A stretch of DNA of 64,000 nucleotides from Paracoccus aminovorans (GTDB lineage: Bacteria > Pseudomonadota > Alphaproteobacteria > Rhodobacterales > Rhodobacteraceae): the NCBI RefSeq assembly GCF_001546115.1, contig NZ_KQ955211.1, forward strand, positions 26,586 through 90,585, written 5' to 3'. The notes below the pieces were generated by a model. The model saw nothing but the letters and a program-made list of their open reading frames with translations. It did no database searches and had not been told where the DNA came from. The position numbers were made by a program, and so were the translations under genes. Of this stretch, positions 14,878 through 23,744 are shown one piece after another. The first letter of the stretch is position 1; every line of letters starts with the position of its first letter.

Positions 14878-16128
14878 ATGCCAGCACCCGGAGAGAATCT
14901 CCGCATCGATTCCGCGCGGCTGTGGGACAGCCTGATGCAGATGGCCAGGATCGGTCCCGGCGTGGCCGGGGGCAACAATCGCCAGACCCTGACCGATGCC
15001 GATGCCGAGGGCCGCGCCCTGTTCCAGCGCTGGTGCGAGGAGGCGGGCCTGAGCCTGGGCGTGGACCGCATGGGCACCATGTTCGCCACCCGGCCGGGCG
15101 AGGACCCGGACGCGCTGCCGGTCTATGTCGGCTCGCATCTGGATACCCAGCCGACCGGCGGAAAATACGACGGCGTGCTGGGCGTGCTGGCCGGGCTGGA
15201 GCTGGTGCGGACGATGAACGACCTCGGCATCCGCACCCGGCATCCGATCGTGGTGACGAACTGGACCAATGAGGAGGGCGCGCGCTTCGCGCCGGCCATG
15301 CTGGCCTCGGGCGTCTTCGCCGGGGTGCTGGACCTGGACTATGCCTATGCTCGCGAGGATCAGCAGGGCCTGCGCTTCGGCGACGAGTTGAAGCGCATCG
15401 GCTGGCTGGGCGAGGAAGAGGTCGGCGCCCGCAAGATGCACGCCTATTTCGAATATCACATCGAGCAGGGCCCGGTCCTGGAGGCCGAGCAGAAGACCAT
15501 CGGCGTGGTGACGCATTGCCAAGGGCTGTGGTGGCTGGAATTCACCCTGACCGGGCGCGAGGCGCATACCGGCTCGACGCCCATGGAGATGCGGGTGAAT
15601 GCCGGGCTGGCCATGGCGCGAATTTTCGAGATGGTTCAAGAGGTTGCAATGGCCGCCCAGCCCGGCGCCGTGGGCGGTGTCGGGCAGGTGAAGTTCAGCC
15701 CGAATTCGCGCAACGTGCTGCCGGGAACGGTGGTGTTCACGGTCGACATCCGCAGCCCCGACCAGGCCAAGCTGGACGGGATGCGGGCCGTGATCGAGAG
15801 GCGCGCGCAGGAGATTTGTGACGCGTCGTCAGTGGGTTGTTCGGTCGAGGCGGTGGGGCATTTCGACCCGGTGACCTTCGATCCGGTGCTGGTCGGGCGG
15901 GTGCGCGAGGCGGCCGAGCGGCTGGGGTTGGATCATTGCGACATCATCTCGGGTGCGGGGCATGATGCCTGCTGGGCGGCGAAGGTGGCGCCGGCCACCA
16001 TGGTCATGTGTCCCTGCGTGGGTGGGCTCTCGCATAACGAGGCCGAGGAGATCAGCCCGGAATGGGCCGCGGCCGGGGCCGACGTGCTGCTGCATGCGGT
16101 GCTGGAGACGGCCGAGGTGGTCGCGTGA
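14878..16128 (+). CDS. hydC: Beta-ureidopropionase (M20-type N-carbamoyl amidase)
   Basis: This enzyme hydrolyses N-carbamoyl-beta-alanine (or the 2-methyl form from thymine) to beta-alanine, CO2 and ammonia, the last step of reductive pyrimidine degradation. The 416-residue protein shows the M20/carbamoylase metal and catalytic motifs GSHLDTQPTGGKYDG, NWTNEEGARF, YHIEQGP and SGAGHDACW. The ATG is chosen for the AGGGAG ribosome site before it and because it leaves the two operators upstream. A 70-bp gap with a palindromic element separates it from hydA. An allantoate or L-carbamoyl-amino-acid amidohydrolase is possible from sequence alone, but preTA and hydA decide the call. Confidence 0.9.
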   Translation: MPAPGENLRIDSARLWDSLMQMARIGPGVAGGNNRQTLTDADAEGRALFQRWCEEAGLSLGVDRMGTMFATRPGEDPDALPVYVGSHLDTQPTGGKYDGVLGVLAGLELVRTMNDLGIRTRHPIVVTNWTNEEGARFAPAMLASGVFAGVLDLDYAYAREDQQGLRFGDELKRIGWLGEEEVGARKMHAYFEYHIEQGPVLEAEQKTIGVVTHCQGLWWLEFTLTGREAHTGSTPMEMRVNAGLAMARIFEMVQEVAMAAQPGAVGGVGQVKFSPNSRNVLPGTVVFTVDIRSPDQAKLDGMRAVIERRAQEICDASSVGCSVEAVGHFDPVTFDPVLVGRVREAAERLGLDHCDIISGAGHDACWAAKVAPATMVMCPCVGGLSHNEAEEISPEWAAAGADVLLHAVLETAEVVA

Positions 16129-16141
16129 TGGCGCGGCCGGG

Positions 16142-16190
16142 CCGGGGGCTCTGCCCCCGGACCCCCGGGGTATTTTCGCAACAAAGAAGG
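16142..16190. repeat. Palindromic intergenic element, copy B (inside the hydC-hydA operon)
   Basis: Read on the minus strand this copy has the same lead as copy A (CTTCTTTGTTGC, then AAATACCCCGGGGGT) followed by an 8-bp hairpin (16142-16149 with 16153-16160, 3-nt loop). It fills the gap between two genes of one pathway and reaches to within 10 bp of the hydA start. Confidence 0.6.
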
Positions 16191-16198
16191 GCTGAGGC

Positions 16199-17650
16199 AT
16201 GAGCACGGTCATCAAGGGCGGCACAATCGTCACGGCGGATCTGAGCTATCCGGCGGATGTGCTGATCGAGGGCGGGCGGATCGCCGGGATCGGCGAAGGG
16301 CTGGCGGGCGACACGGTGCTGGATGCGACGGGCTGCTATGTCATGCCGGGCGGGATCGACCCGCATACGCATCTGGAGATGCCGTTCATGGGCACCTATT
16401 CCAGCGACGATTTCGAGAGCGGGACGCGGGGGGCGCTGGCGGGCGGCACCACGATGGTGGTGGATTTCGCTTTGCCTGCCCCGGGCGAGGGGCTGCTGGA
16501 TGCCTTGAAGAAATGGGACAACAAGGCCGGGCGGGCCTGTTGCGACTATTCCTTTCACATGGCCGTGACCTGGTGGGGCGAGCAGGTCTTTGACGAGATG
16601 CAGGCCGTGACCGAGCGCGGCATCAATACCTTCAAGCATTTCATGGCCTACAAGGGCAGCCTGATGGTGAATGACGAGGAGCTTTTCGCCAGTTTCCGGC
16701 GCTGCGCCGAGCTGGGGGCGATCCCGCTGGTCCATGCCGAGAATGGCGACATCGTCGCCAGCATGTCGGCCAGGCTGCTGGCCGAGGGCAACACCGGGCC
16801 CGAGGCGCATGCCTATTCCCGACCGAGCCAGGTCGAGGGCGAGGCGACGAACCGCGCCATCATGATCGCCGACATGGCCGGGGTGCCGCTTTATGTCGTG
16901 CATACCTCCTGCGAGGAAAGCCATGAGGCGATCCGGCGGGCGCGGAGCTTGGGCAAGCGGGTCTGGGGCGAGCCGCTGATCCAGCATCTGGTGCTGGACG
17001 AGAGCGAATATGCCAACCCGGATTGGGACCATGCGGCGCGGCGGGTGATGTCGCCGCCGTTCCGCGACAAGCGGCATCAGGACAGCCTGTGGGCCGGGCT
17101 AGCCTCGGGCAGCCTGTCTTGCGTGGCGACGGATCATTGCGCCTTTACCACCGCGCAGAAACGCTTTGGCATCGGCGATTTCACCAGGATCCCGAACGGC
17201 ACCGGCGGCCTTGAGGAGCGGATGCCGATGCTGTGGACCATGGGTGTCAGGACCGGGCGGCTGACGCCGAACGAGTTCGTGGCGGTGACTTCGACCAATA
17301 TCGCCAAGATCCTGAACATCTATCCCAGGAAGGGCGCGGTGCTGGTTGGCGCGGATGCCGATCTGGTGGTCTGGGATCCGGAGGCGAAAAAGACCATCAC
17401 GGCGGCGCGGCAGCAATCCGCCATTGATTACAACGTCTTCGAGGGGCGCGAGGTGGTGGGGCTGCCGCGCTTTACCCTGACCCGCGGCGTGGTCGCGGTG
17501 ACCGAGGGCAAGGTCGATACGCATGAGGGCCATGGCCAGTTCGTGGCGCGCGAGCCCCGGGGCGCTGTCGGCCGGGCGCTGTCGACCTGGAAGGCGCTGA
17601 GCGAGCCCAGGCCGGTGTCGCGCGCCGGCATTCCGGCCAGCGGGGTGTGA
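16199..17650 (+). CDS. hydA: Dihydropyrimidinase
   Basis: Opens the ring of dihydrouracil or dihydrothymine to the N-carbamoyl beta-amino acid. The 483-residue amidohydrolase-superfamily protein shows the metal site GGIDPHTHLEMPF (about residue 57), the FMAYKG motif whose lysine is carbamylated in this family (near residue 158), VVHTSCEES and the substrate loop with RIPNGTGGLEERMP. Its length is normal for the family. It lies between hydC and the ABC importer and is followed one base after its stop by the ATPase gene, so all are probably cotranscribed. D-hydantoinase activity on other cyclic ureides is possible. Confidence 0.93.
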   Translation: MSTVIKGGTIVTADLSYPADVLIEGGRIAGIGEGLAGDTVLDATGCYVMPGGIDPHTHLEMPFMGTYSSDDFESGTRGALAGGTTMVVDFALPAPGEGLLDALKKWDNKAGRACCDYSFHMAVTWWGEQVFDEMQAVTERGINTFKHFMAYKGSLMVNDEELFASFRRCAELGAIPLVHAENGDIVASMSARLLAEGNTGPEAHAYSRPSQVEGEATNRAIMIADMAGVPLYVVHTSCEESHEAIRRARSLGKRVWGEPLIQHLVLDESEYANPDWDHAARRVMSPPFRDKRHQDSLWAGLASGSLSCVATDHCAFTTAQKRFGIGDFTRIPNGTGGLEERMPMLWTMGVRTGRLTPNEFVAVTSTNIAKILNIYPRKGAVLVGADADLVVWDPEAKKTITAARQQSAIDYNVFEGREVVGLPRFTLTRGVVAVTEGKVDTHEGHGQFVAREPRGAVGRALSTWKALSEPRPVSRAGIPASGV

Positions 17651-17651
17651 G

Positions 17652-18437
17652 GTGGAGGCGGCACCGGCGGTCATCGAGGCCCGGCACCTGAACCTGACCT
17701 TTCCCACCGACGACGGCCCGGTCCATGCGCTGAAGGACGTGGACCTGACCGTGGCGCCCGGCGATTTCATCAGCTTCATCGGCCCCTCGGGCTGCGGCAA
17801 GACCACGCTTCTGCGCTGCATCGCCGCGCTGGAGACGCCGACCGGCGGCAGCCTGACCGTGCGCGGCATGACGGCGGACGCGGCGCGGCGGGCCAGGAGC
17901 TATGGCTATGTCTTTCAGGCGGCTGGACTTTATCCCTGGCGCACCATCGCCGGGAACATCCGCCTGCCGCTGGAGATCATGGGCTATCCGAAGGCCGAGC
18001 AGGCCGAGCGGGTCCAGGCGGTGCTGGATCTGGTCGAGTTGGGCCAGTTCGGCCGCAAGTTCCCCTGGCAGCTGTCGGGGGGCATGCAGCAGCGCGCCAG
18101 CATCGCCCGCGCGCTGGCCTTCGACGCCGAGATCCTGCTGATGGACGAGCCCTTCGGCGCGCTGGACGAGATCGTGCGCGACCGGCTGAACGAGGAGCTG
18201 TTGCGGCTGTGGCAGCGGACCGGCAAGACCATCGCCTTCGTCACCCATTCCATCCCCGAGGCGGTTTACCTGTCCACCCGGATCGTGGTCATGTCGCCGC
18301 GCCCGGGGCGCATCACCAAGGTGATCGAAAGCCCGCTGCCGCGGGTCCGGCCATTGGATATTCGCGACTCGCCCGAGTTCATCCGCATCGCCCATGAGGT
18401 GCGCGAGGGTTTGCACGAGGGACACGGTCATGATTGA
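17652..18437 (+). CDS. ABC transporter ATP-binding protein (pyrimidine-related importer)
   Basis: The 261-residue ATPase of the nitrate/sulfonate/THI5 (SsuB/TauB) subfamily has Walker A GPSGCGKTT, signature LSGGMQQR and Walker B ILLMDEPFGALDE. It energises the two permeases encoded next. It begins at a GTG one base after the hydA stop, indicating coupling to the pyrimidine operon. The substrate is not shown by the ATPase; context suggests a pyrimidine, dihydropyrimidine or hydantoin. Confidence 0.9.
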   Translation: MEAAPAVIEARHLNLTFPTDDGPVHALKDVDLTVAPGDFISFIGPSGCGKTTLLRCIAALETPTGGSLTVRGMTADAARRARSYGYVFQAAGLYPWRTIAGNIRLPLEIMGYPKAEQAERVQAVLDLVELGQFGRKFPWQLSGGMQQRASIARALAFDAEILLMDEPFGALDEIVRDRLNEELLRLWQRTGKTIAFVTHSIPEAVYLSTRIVVMSPRPGRITKVIESPLPRVRPLDIRDSPEFIRIAHEVREGLHEGHGHD

Positions 18438-18527
18438 GGCTGCGGCCCGCACCGCGGATGCACGGGGCGTACACCGCGCGTACACCGAGGATGCACCGTT
18501 TGGCGCCGTTTGCGGAAGGATTGCGAC

Positions 18528-19391
18528 ATGAGCCGCGTCCTGCCGGTCCTGACCGTGCTGCTGGCGATCCTGGTGATCTGGTACGCTGCGGCAGTCATGC
18601 TGAACCGGGCCTGGGTGCTGGACCAGGCGGCGCGGGCGGGCAGCGAGGTCGGCTTCAGCCAGATGCTGCGCGAGACCATGGCGCAGGACCGGCCGGTGCT
18701 GCCGGCGCCGCATCAGGTCGCCAAGGGGCTGTGGGACGGCGTGGCCGGGCAGAAGATCACCTCGAAGCGCAGCCTGGTCTGGCATGCCGGGGTGACGCTG
18801 TCGGCGACGCTGGCCGGGTTCGCGCTGGGGACGGCGGCGGGGCTTTTGCTGGCCATCGGCATCGTGCACAGCCGGGCGATGGACATGAGCGTGATGCCCT
18901 GGGCCATCGCCTCGCAGACCATCCCGATCCTCGCGATCGCGCCGATGGTGATCGTGGTGCTGGCCTCGCTCGGGATCAAGGGCTTGCTGCCCAAGGCGCT
19001 GATCGCCGCCTATCTGAGCTTCTTCCCGGTGCTGGTCGGCATGGTCAAGGGCTTGCGGGCGCCGGACGGGATGCAGCTGGACCTGCTGCGGACCTATAAT
19101 GCCTCGCAGGGGCAGAGCTTGCGGATGCTGCGGCTGCCGTCCTCGGTGCCCTATCTGTTCGCCTCGCTGAAGGTCGGGATCGCGGCGGCGCTGGTCGGGA
19201 CCATCGTCGCGGAACTGCCGGCAGGGGCGACGGCGGGGCTGGGCGCGCGGCTGCTGTCGGGCAGCTATTACGGCCAGACCGTGCAGATCTGGGCGGCGCT
19301 GTTCGCCGCCGCCATCCTGGCCGCGGTGCTGGTCATGCTGATCGGCGCGGTCGAGCGGGTGACGTTGAGCCGCATGGGGTTTTCGCGATGA
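18528..19391 (+). CDS. ABC transporter permease (first)
   Basis: This 287-residue integral membrane protein of the BPD_transp_1/SsuC type has an N-terminal membrane anchor (VLPVLTVLLAILVIWYAAAV) and about six more segments. The cytoplasmic EAA-like loop that docks the ATPase reads LLRTYNASQGQSLRMLRLPS. The ATG with a GGAAGG ribosome site is chosen over an upstream TTG. The 90-bp gap after the ATPase gene contains short GCGTACACCG-type repeats and no gene. Its stop overlaps the start of the second permease, so the two probably form a heterodimer. Confidence 0.88.
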   Translation: MSRVLPVLTVLLAILVIWYAAAVMLNRAWVLDQAARAGSEVGFSQMLRETMAQDRPVLPAPHQVAKGLWDGVAGQKITSKRSLVWHAGVTLSATLAGFALGTAAGLLLAIGIVHSRAMDMSVMPWAIASQTIPILAIAPMVIVVLASLGIKGLLPKALIAAYLSFFPVLVGMVKGLRAPDGMQLDLLRTYNASQGQSLRMLRLPSSVPYLFASLKVGIAAALVGTIVAELPAGATAGLGARLLSGSYYGQTVQIWAALFAAAILAAVLVMLIGAVERVTLSRMGFSR

Positions 19392-20236
19392 GCTGGCAGG
19401 GCTGGGCCGCCATCGGCTTCTGGATCGCGGCCATGGCGCTGAACGTGCAGGTCGCGAACCGGCATGGCGCGGCGCGATGGGCGCGGGTCTTCGTGCCGAC
19501 GCTGTTCGGCATCACGCTGCTGGTGCTGTGGCAGGGGCTGGTGCGCGGGCTGGCGGTCAGCCCGGTGATCCTGCCGGCGCCGACCGACATCGCGGCGCGC
19601 CTTGCCGGCAGCTTGCCGCTGCTGTGGGGCGATTTCAGCCAGACCATCCTGAAGGGGGCGCTGTCGGGCTATGTCATCGGCTGCGGCGCCGCCGTGCTGA
19701 CCGCCATCGCGGTGGACCGCTTTCCCTTCCTGCAAAGGGGGCTGCTGCCGGTCGGCAATTTCGTCGCCGCCCTGCCCATTGTCGGCATCGCGCCGATCCT
19801 GGTGATGTGGTTCGGCTTCGACTGGCAATCGAAGGCCGCCGTGGTCGTGGTCATGGTGTTCTTCCCGGTGCTGGTGAACATGGTCGCGGGGCTGGCGGCC
19901 ACCGATCCGCTGCAACGCGACCTGATGCGGACCTATTCCGCGAGCTACCGCGACACGCTGCTGAAGCTGCGCCTGCCGGCGGCGATGCCGTTCCTGTTCA
20001 ACGGGCTGAAGATCGCCACCACCCTGGCCCTGATCGGCGCCATCGTGGCCGAGTTCTTCGGCTCGCCCACGCGGGGCATGGGGTTTCGCATCGCGACCGC
20101 CGTGGGGCAGCTGGACCTGCCGCTGGTCTGGGCCGAGATCGCGGTGGCGGCGCTGGCCGGCAGCGGCTTCTTCGGCCTGATGACGCTGGCCGAAAAGGCG
20201 GTCACCTTTTGGCACCCTTCGCAGCGGGGGCGATGA
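19388..20236 (+). CDS. ABC transporter permease (second)
   Basis: This 282-residue SsuC-like permease has several hydrophobic segments and the ATPase-docking loop LMRTYSASYRDTLLKLRLPA. It starts inside the end of the preceding permease gene (ATGA overlap). Together they form the channel of the importer encoded at 17652-21263. Divergence from its partner over most of its length suggests an old duplication. Confidence 0.88.
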   Translation: MSWQGWAAIGFWIAAMALNVQVANRHGAARWARVFVPTLFGITLLVLWQGLVRGLAVSPVILPAPTDIAARLAGSLPLLWGDFSQTILKGALSGYVIGCGAAVLTAIAVDRFPFLQRGLLPVGNFVAALPIVGIAPILVMWFGFDWQSKAAVVVVMVFFPVLVNMVAGLAATDPLQRDLMRTYSASYRDTLLKLRLPAAMPFLFNGLKIATTLALIGAIVAEFFGSPTRGMGFRIATAVGQLDLPLVWAEIAVAALAGSGFFGLMTLAEKAVTFWHPSQRGR

Positions 20237-20282
20237 TTTCAACCGGCCCGGGATAAACCGGCAACCAACAGTGGAGACGGGA

Positions 20283-21263
20283 ATGAACAGATTTCTGATC
20301 GGAGCCGCTCTGGCAGCCCTCGCGGTGGGGGCGGCGCAGGCGGAAGAGGTGAAGCTGCAGCTGAAATGGGTCACGCAGGCCCAGTTCGCCGGCTATTACG
20401 TCGCCAAGGACAAGGGTTTCTATGAGGAGGAAGGGCTGGAGGTCGACGTCATGCCCGGCGGGCCCGACATCTCGCCCACGCAGGTCATGGCCGGGGGCGG
20501 CGCGGATGTGACGGTGGACTGGATGCCCTCGGCCCTGGCCGCGCGGGAAAAGGGGCTGGCGCTGGTCAATATCGCCCAACCGTTCAAAAGCTCGGGGATG
20601 ATGCTGACCTGCCTGAAGGAAAGCGGCATCACCGGCCCCGAGGATTTCCGCGGCAAGACCCTGGGGGTCTGGTTCGGCGGCAACGAATACCCGTTCCTCA
20701 GCTGGATGGCGACGCTGAAGATCCCGACCGACGGCTCGCCCGAGGGGGTGACGGTGCTGAAGCAGGGCTTCAACGTCGATCCGCTGCTGCAAAAGCAGGC
20801 GGCCTGCATCTCGACCATGACCTATAACGAATATTGGCAGGTGATCGACGCCGGGCTGAAGCCCGAGGACCTGGTGACCTTCAAATATGAGGACGAGGGC
20901 GTCGCCACGCTGGAGGACGGGCTGTATGTCATGGAGGACAAGCTGAAGGACCCGGCTTTCGTCGCCAAGATGGAAAAATTCGTCCGCGCCTCGATGAAGG
21001 GCTGGAAATATGCCGAGGCGCATCCCGACGAGGCGGCGCAGATCGTCATCGACAATGACGAGACCGGCGCGCAGACGCTGGAGGTGCAGGCCCGCATGAT
21101 GGGCGAGATCGCCAAGCTGACGGCCGGCTCCAATGGCGCGCTGGATCCGGCGGATTACGACCGCACGGTCAAGGTGCTGCTGGGCGGCGGCTCGGACCCG
21201 GTGATCTCGAAGGCGCCCGAAGGGGCCTATGTGCTGGAGATCACCGACAAGGCCTTGCAGTAA
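20283..21263 (+). CDS. THI5/NMT1-type ABC substrate-binding protein
   Basis: The 326-residue periplasmic protein has a cleavable signal (MNRFLIGAALAALAVGAAQA, then EE) and the THI5-like opening LQLKWVTQAQFAGYYVAKDK. This family binds pyrimidine-like ligands such as the thiamine precursor hydroxymethylpyrimidine, as well as riboflavin-like compounds. Placed last in an operon with hydC and hydA, it most likely captures a catabolised pyrimidine or ring-reduced product. The ATG chosen has a GGAGACGG ribosome site. It ends 2 bp from the convergent ureohydrolase gene. Confidence 0.88.
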   Translation: MNRFLIGAALAALAVGAAQAEEVKLQLKWVTQAQFAGYYVAKDKGFYEEEGLEVDVMPGGPDISPTQVMAGGGADVTVDWMPSALAAREKGLALVNIAQPFKSSGMMLTCLKESGITGPEDFRGKTLGVWFGGNEYPFLSWMATLKIPTDGSPEGVTVLKQGFNVDPLLQKQAACISTMTYNEYWQVIDAGLKPEDLVTFKYEDEGVATLEDGLYVMEDKLKDPAFVAKMEKFVRASMKGWKYAEAHPDEAAQIVIDNDETGAQTLEVQARMMGEIAKLTAGSNGALDPADYDRTVKVLLGGGSDPVISKAPEGAYVLEITDKALQ

Positions 21264-21265
21264 GG

Positions 21266-22210
21266 CTAGCGGGTCTCGGCCAGCACGCAGAGCAGCTCGA
21301 ACAGCATCGTCGCGCCGGTCAGCGCGGTGATGCCGCCGATGTCGAAGGGCGGCGAGACCTCGACCACGTCGGCGCCGGCGATATTCAGCCCCGAGAGGCC
21401 GCGCACCAGCGCCTGCGCCTCGCGCGTGGTCAAGCCGCCGATCTCGGGCGTGCCGGTGCCGGGGGCCATGGCGGGGTCGATGCTGTCGATGTCGAAGGTG
21501 ACGTAGCAGGGCGCATCGCCCATCAGGGCGCGGATCTCGGCCGAGACCGCATCGGCGCCGCGGCGGGCGAATTCCTCGATATAGATGATGCGGATGCCCT
21601 GGTCCTGCGCCCATTGGTGTTCGTCCGCGGCGTAGATCGAGCCGCGGATGCCGATCTGCACCATGCGGCGCGGGTCGAGAATGCCTTCCTCGATCGCGCG
21701 GCGGAAGGGGGTGCCGTGGGTATAGCGGTTGCCGCCGAAATAGCTGTCGTTAGTGTCGGAATGGGCGTCGAACTGCACCAGCCCCAGCGGGCCGCGCCCG
21801 GCCTTGTGGATGGCGCGCAGCACCGGCAGCGTGGTCAGGTGGTCGCCGCCGACCGAGAGCGGGCGCGCGCCGGCCGCGCAGATGGCACTGATGCCGGATT
21901 CGATCTGCGCCAGCGCCGCCATCAGGTCGATGGGCTGCACGGCCAAGTCGCCCAGATCGGCCACCCGCAGCCGTTCATAGGGCGCGACCCCGGTGACGTG
22001 ATGCACGCGGCGCATCAGGCTGGACTGGTTCCTGACCTCGCGCGGGCCGTGGCGGGCGCCGGGGCGGTTGGTGGTGCCGCCGTCCCAGGGAATGCCGAGG
22101 ATCGCCACGTCGAGCCCGGTCGGGTCGCTGAGCGCGGGCAGGCGCATGAAGGTCGAATGTCCCGCGAAACGCGGGACAAGGGCGGCATCGACGGGTTCGT
22201 GGAAGGGCAT
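21266..22210 (-). CDS. Agmatinase-like ureohydrolase
   Basis: This 314-residue member of the arginase/agmatinase family hydrolyses a guanidino compound to an amine and urea. The Mn2+-binding motifs are complete: SVGGDHLTT, QFDAHSDT and FDIDSIDPAMAPGTGTPE. The family includes agmatinase, guanidinobutyrase, guanidinopropionase and proclavaminate amidinohydrolase, and sequence alone does not settle the substrate. It lies downstream of a transporter and creatinase on the same strand, so a creatine-related guanidino acid is as plausible as agmatine. Confidence 0.85.
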   Translation of the reverse strand: MPFHEPVDAALVPRFAGHSTFMRLPALSDPTGLDVAILGIPWDGGTTNRPGARHGPREVRNQSSLMRRVHHVTGVAPYERLRVADLGDLAVQPIDLMAALAQIESGISAICAAGARPLSVGGDHLTTLPVLRAIHKAGRGPLGLVQFDAHSDTNDSYFGGNRYTHGTPFRRAIEEGILDPRRMVQIGIRGSIYAADEHQWAQDQGIRIIYIEEFARRGADAVSAEIRALMGDAPCYVTFDIDSIDPAMAPGTGTPEIGGLTTREAQALVRGLSGLNIAGADVVEVSPPFDIGGITALTGATMLFELLCVLAETR

Positions 22211-22246
22211 CGGGGGCCTCGGGCTGTGGCTGCGGGCCCCAGCCTA

Positions 22247-22276
22247 GGACGCCTGCCCGCGTCGGGGCAAGCGTCC
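22247..22276. terminator. Hairpin between the MFS and ureohydrolase genes
   Basis: GGACGC (22247-22252) pairs with GCGTCC (22271-22276), with an inner TGCCC/GGGCA stem. No T-run follows on the minus strand, so it may stabilise an mRNA end rather than terminate transcription. Confidence 0.35.
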
Positions 22277-22284
22277 GTGCTGCG

Positions 22285-23613
22285 TCAGTCGCGCAAGGGC
22301 TTGCCGGCGGTTTCGCGCGCGGCCAGCATGGCGACCAGGGCCACGACTGCGGCTGCGACCAGATACCAGGCCGGGGCGGTCTTGCTGCCGGTGGCGCCGA
22401 TCAGCCAGGTGGCGACGAAGGGCGCCGTGCCGCCGAACAGCGCATTGGCGGTGTTGAAGCTGAAGGCAAAGCCGGAATAGCGCACCCGGGTCGGAAAGAT
22501 CTCGGTCAGGAAGCAGGGCAGCGTGCCGTCGTTCACGGTCAGCAGCGCCCCGAAAATCACCTGGATCAGCACGATCATCGCGAAGCTGGCGCCGTCCAGC
22601 ATGCCGAACAGCGGCACGGTCAGGACGATGAACAGCACCGAGGCCGCGATCAGCGCCGTCTTGCGCCCGAAGCGATCCGACAGCAGGCCCATCAGGAAGA
22701 TCAGGAAGATATAGGCAAAAAGCGCGATGCTGTTGGCCAGAAACGAGGCGCTTTCCTCCATGCCCATTTCGGTGATGAGATAGGTCGGCATGTAGCTGAG
22801 GATCAGATAGAAGCCGACGGCGTTCAGGCAGGTGACGGCAAAGGCGCGGATGATCGGCTTGCGATAGGTGGTGAACAGTTCCTTGATCGGCGTCGCTTCG
22901 ACATGGTGCTTTGCTTCCAGCTCGCGGAACTTCGGCGTGTCCTCGAGCTTCAGCCGGATATAGAGCCCGACCAGGCCCAGCGGAAAGGCCAGCAGGAACG
23001 GCAGCCGCCAGCCCCAGCCATGCAGTTGCGCGGTCTCGAGCTGCGAAAACAGCAGCGCCGACATCAGCGATCCGGCCAGCAGCCCGGCGGCCGTGCTGGC
23101 GGGCACCATGCTGGTGTAGAAGCCGCGTTTTGCGGGCGGCGCATATTCGGCCAGGAAGGACGTCGCCCCGGCATATTCGCCCGAGGCGGAAAAGCCCTGC
23201 ACCATGCGCACGATGAGCAGCAGCACCGGCGCCAGCATGCCGATCTGGTGATAGGACGGCAGCAGGGCGATGACGGTCGTTGCCCCGGACATGATGAGGA
23301 TCGACCAGGACAGCGCGGTCTTGCGGCCGATGCGGTCGCCGATGCTGCCCCAGACGATGCCGCCGATCGGGCGGATGACGAAGGAGATCGCGAAGACCGC
23401 GAAGGTCGCCAGCAGCGCGGCCTGCGGCGCGATCTCGGGAAAGAAGACCGCGGCGATCACGGTGGCGAAATAGCCATAGGAGGCATAGTCGAACCATTCG
23501 ACGAAATTGCCGATGAAACTGGCGGTCAGAACCTTGCGCAGGACGGCCGGGCTGGCCTGGGCGTCGGACACGCCGTTCGGGCCCGCAGCGGCGGGGATGG
23601 TCATAGCGGTCAT
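22285..23613 (-). CDS. MFS transporter, metabolite:H+ symporter (MHS) type
   Basis: This 442-residue, 12-helix inner-membrane transporter of the KgtP/ProP/ShiA group shows the subfamily signatures GNFVEWFDYASYGY in helix 1 and GSIGDRIGRKTAL in the loop between helices 2 and 3. A second copy of the loop motif, LLSDRFGRKTAL, lies between helices 8 and 9. The start has a strong GGGAGGAG ribosome site. MHS proteins import organic acids, betaines and similar zwitterions. Lying 131 bp downstream of creatinase on the same strand, it is a reasonable creatine or guanidino-acid carrier; the substrate is inferred. Confidence 0.87.
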   Translation of the reverse strand: MTAMTIPAAAGPNGVSDAQASPAVLRKVLTASFIGNFVEWFDYASYGYFATVIAAVFFPEIAPQAALLATFAVFAISFVIRPIGGIVWGSIGDRIGRKTALSWSILIMSGATTVIALLPSYHQIGMLAPVLLLIVRMVQGFSASGEYAGATSFLAEYAPPAKRGFYTSMVPASTAAGLLAGSLMSALLFSQLETAQLHGWGWRLPFLLAFPLGLVGLYIRLKLEDTPKFRELEAKHHVEATPIKELFTTYRKPIIRAFAVTCLNAVGFYLILSYMPTYLITEMGMEESASFLANSIALFAYIFLIFLMGLLSDRFGRKTALIAASVLFIVLTVPLFGMLDGASFAMIVLIQVIFGALLTVNDGTLPCFLTEIFPTRVRYSGFAFSFNTANALFGGTAPFVATWLIGATGSKTAPAWYLVAAAVVALVAMLAARETAGKPLRD

Positions 23614-23709
23614 GGTCTCCTCCCATGGGAACCGATGATGGTGACGATCATCGTCGACGGCGCGACCCTCCCGGTCGGCCGGACGGCTTTGCATGCTGGC
23701 AAAAGCGAA

Positions 23710-23738
23710 AACCGGCGGGGCTTCTGGCCCCGCCGGTT
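23710..23738 (-). terminator. Terminator after creatinase
   Basis: A 12-bp GC-rich stem (23710-23721 with 23727-23738, 5-nt loop) directly follows the creatinase stop on the minus strand. It is followed by TTTTCGCTTTTG. It fits an intrinsic terminator and suggests the MFS gene has its own promoter or depends on readthrough. Confidence 0.65.
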
Positions 23739-23744
23739 CCTGGA

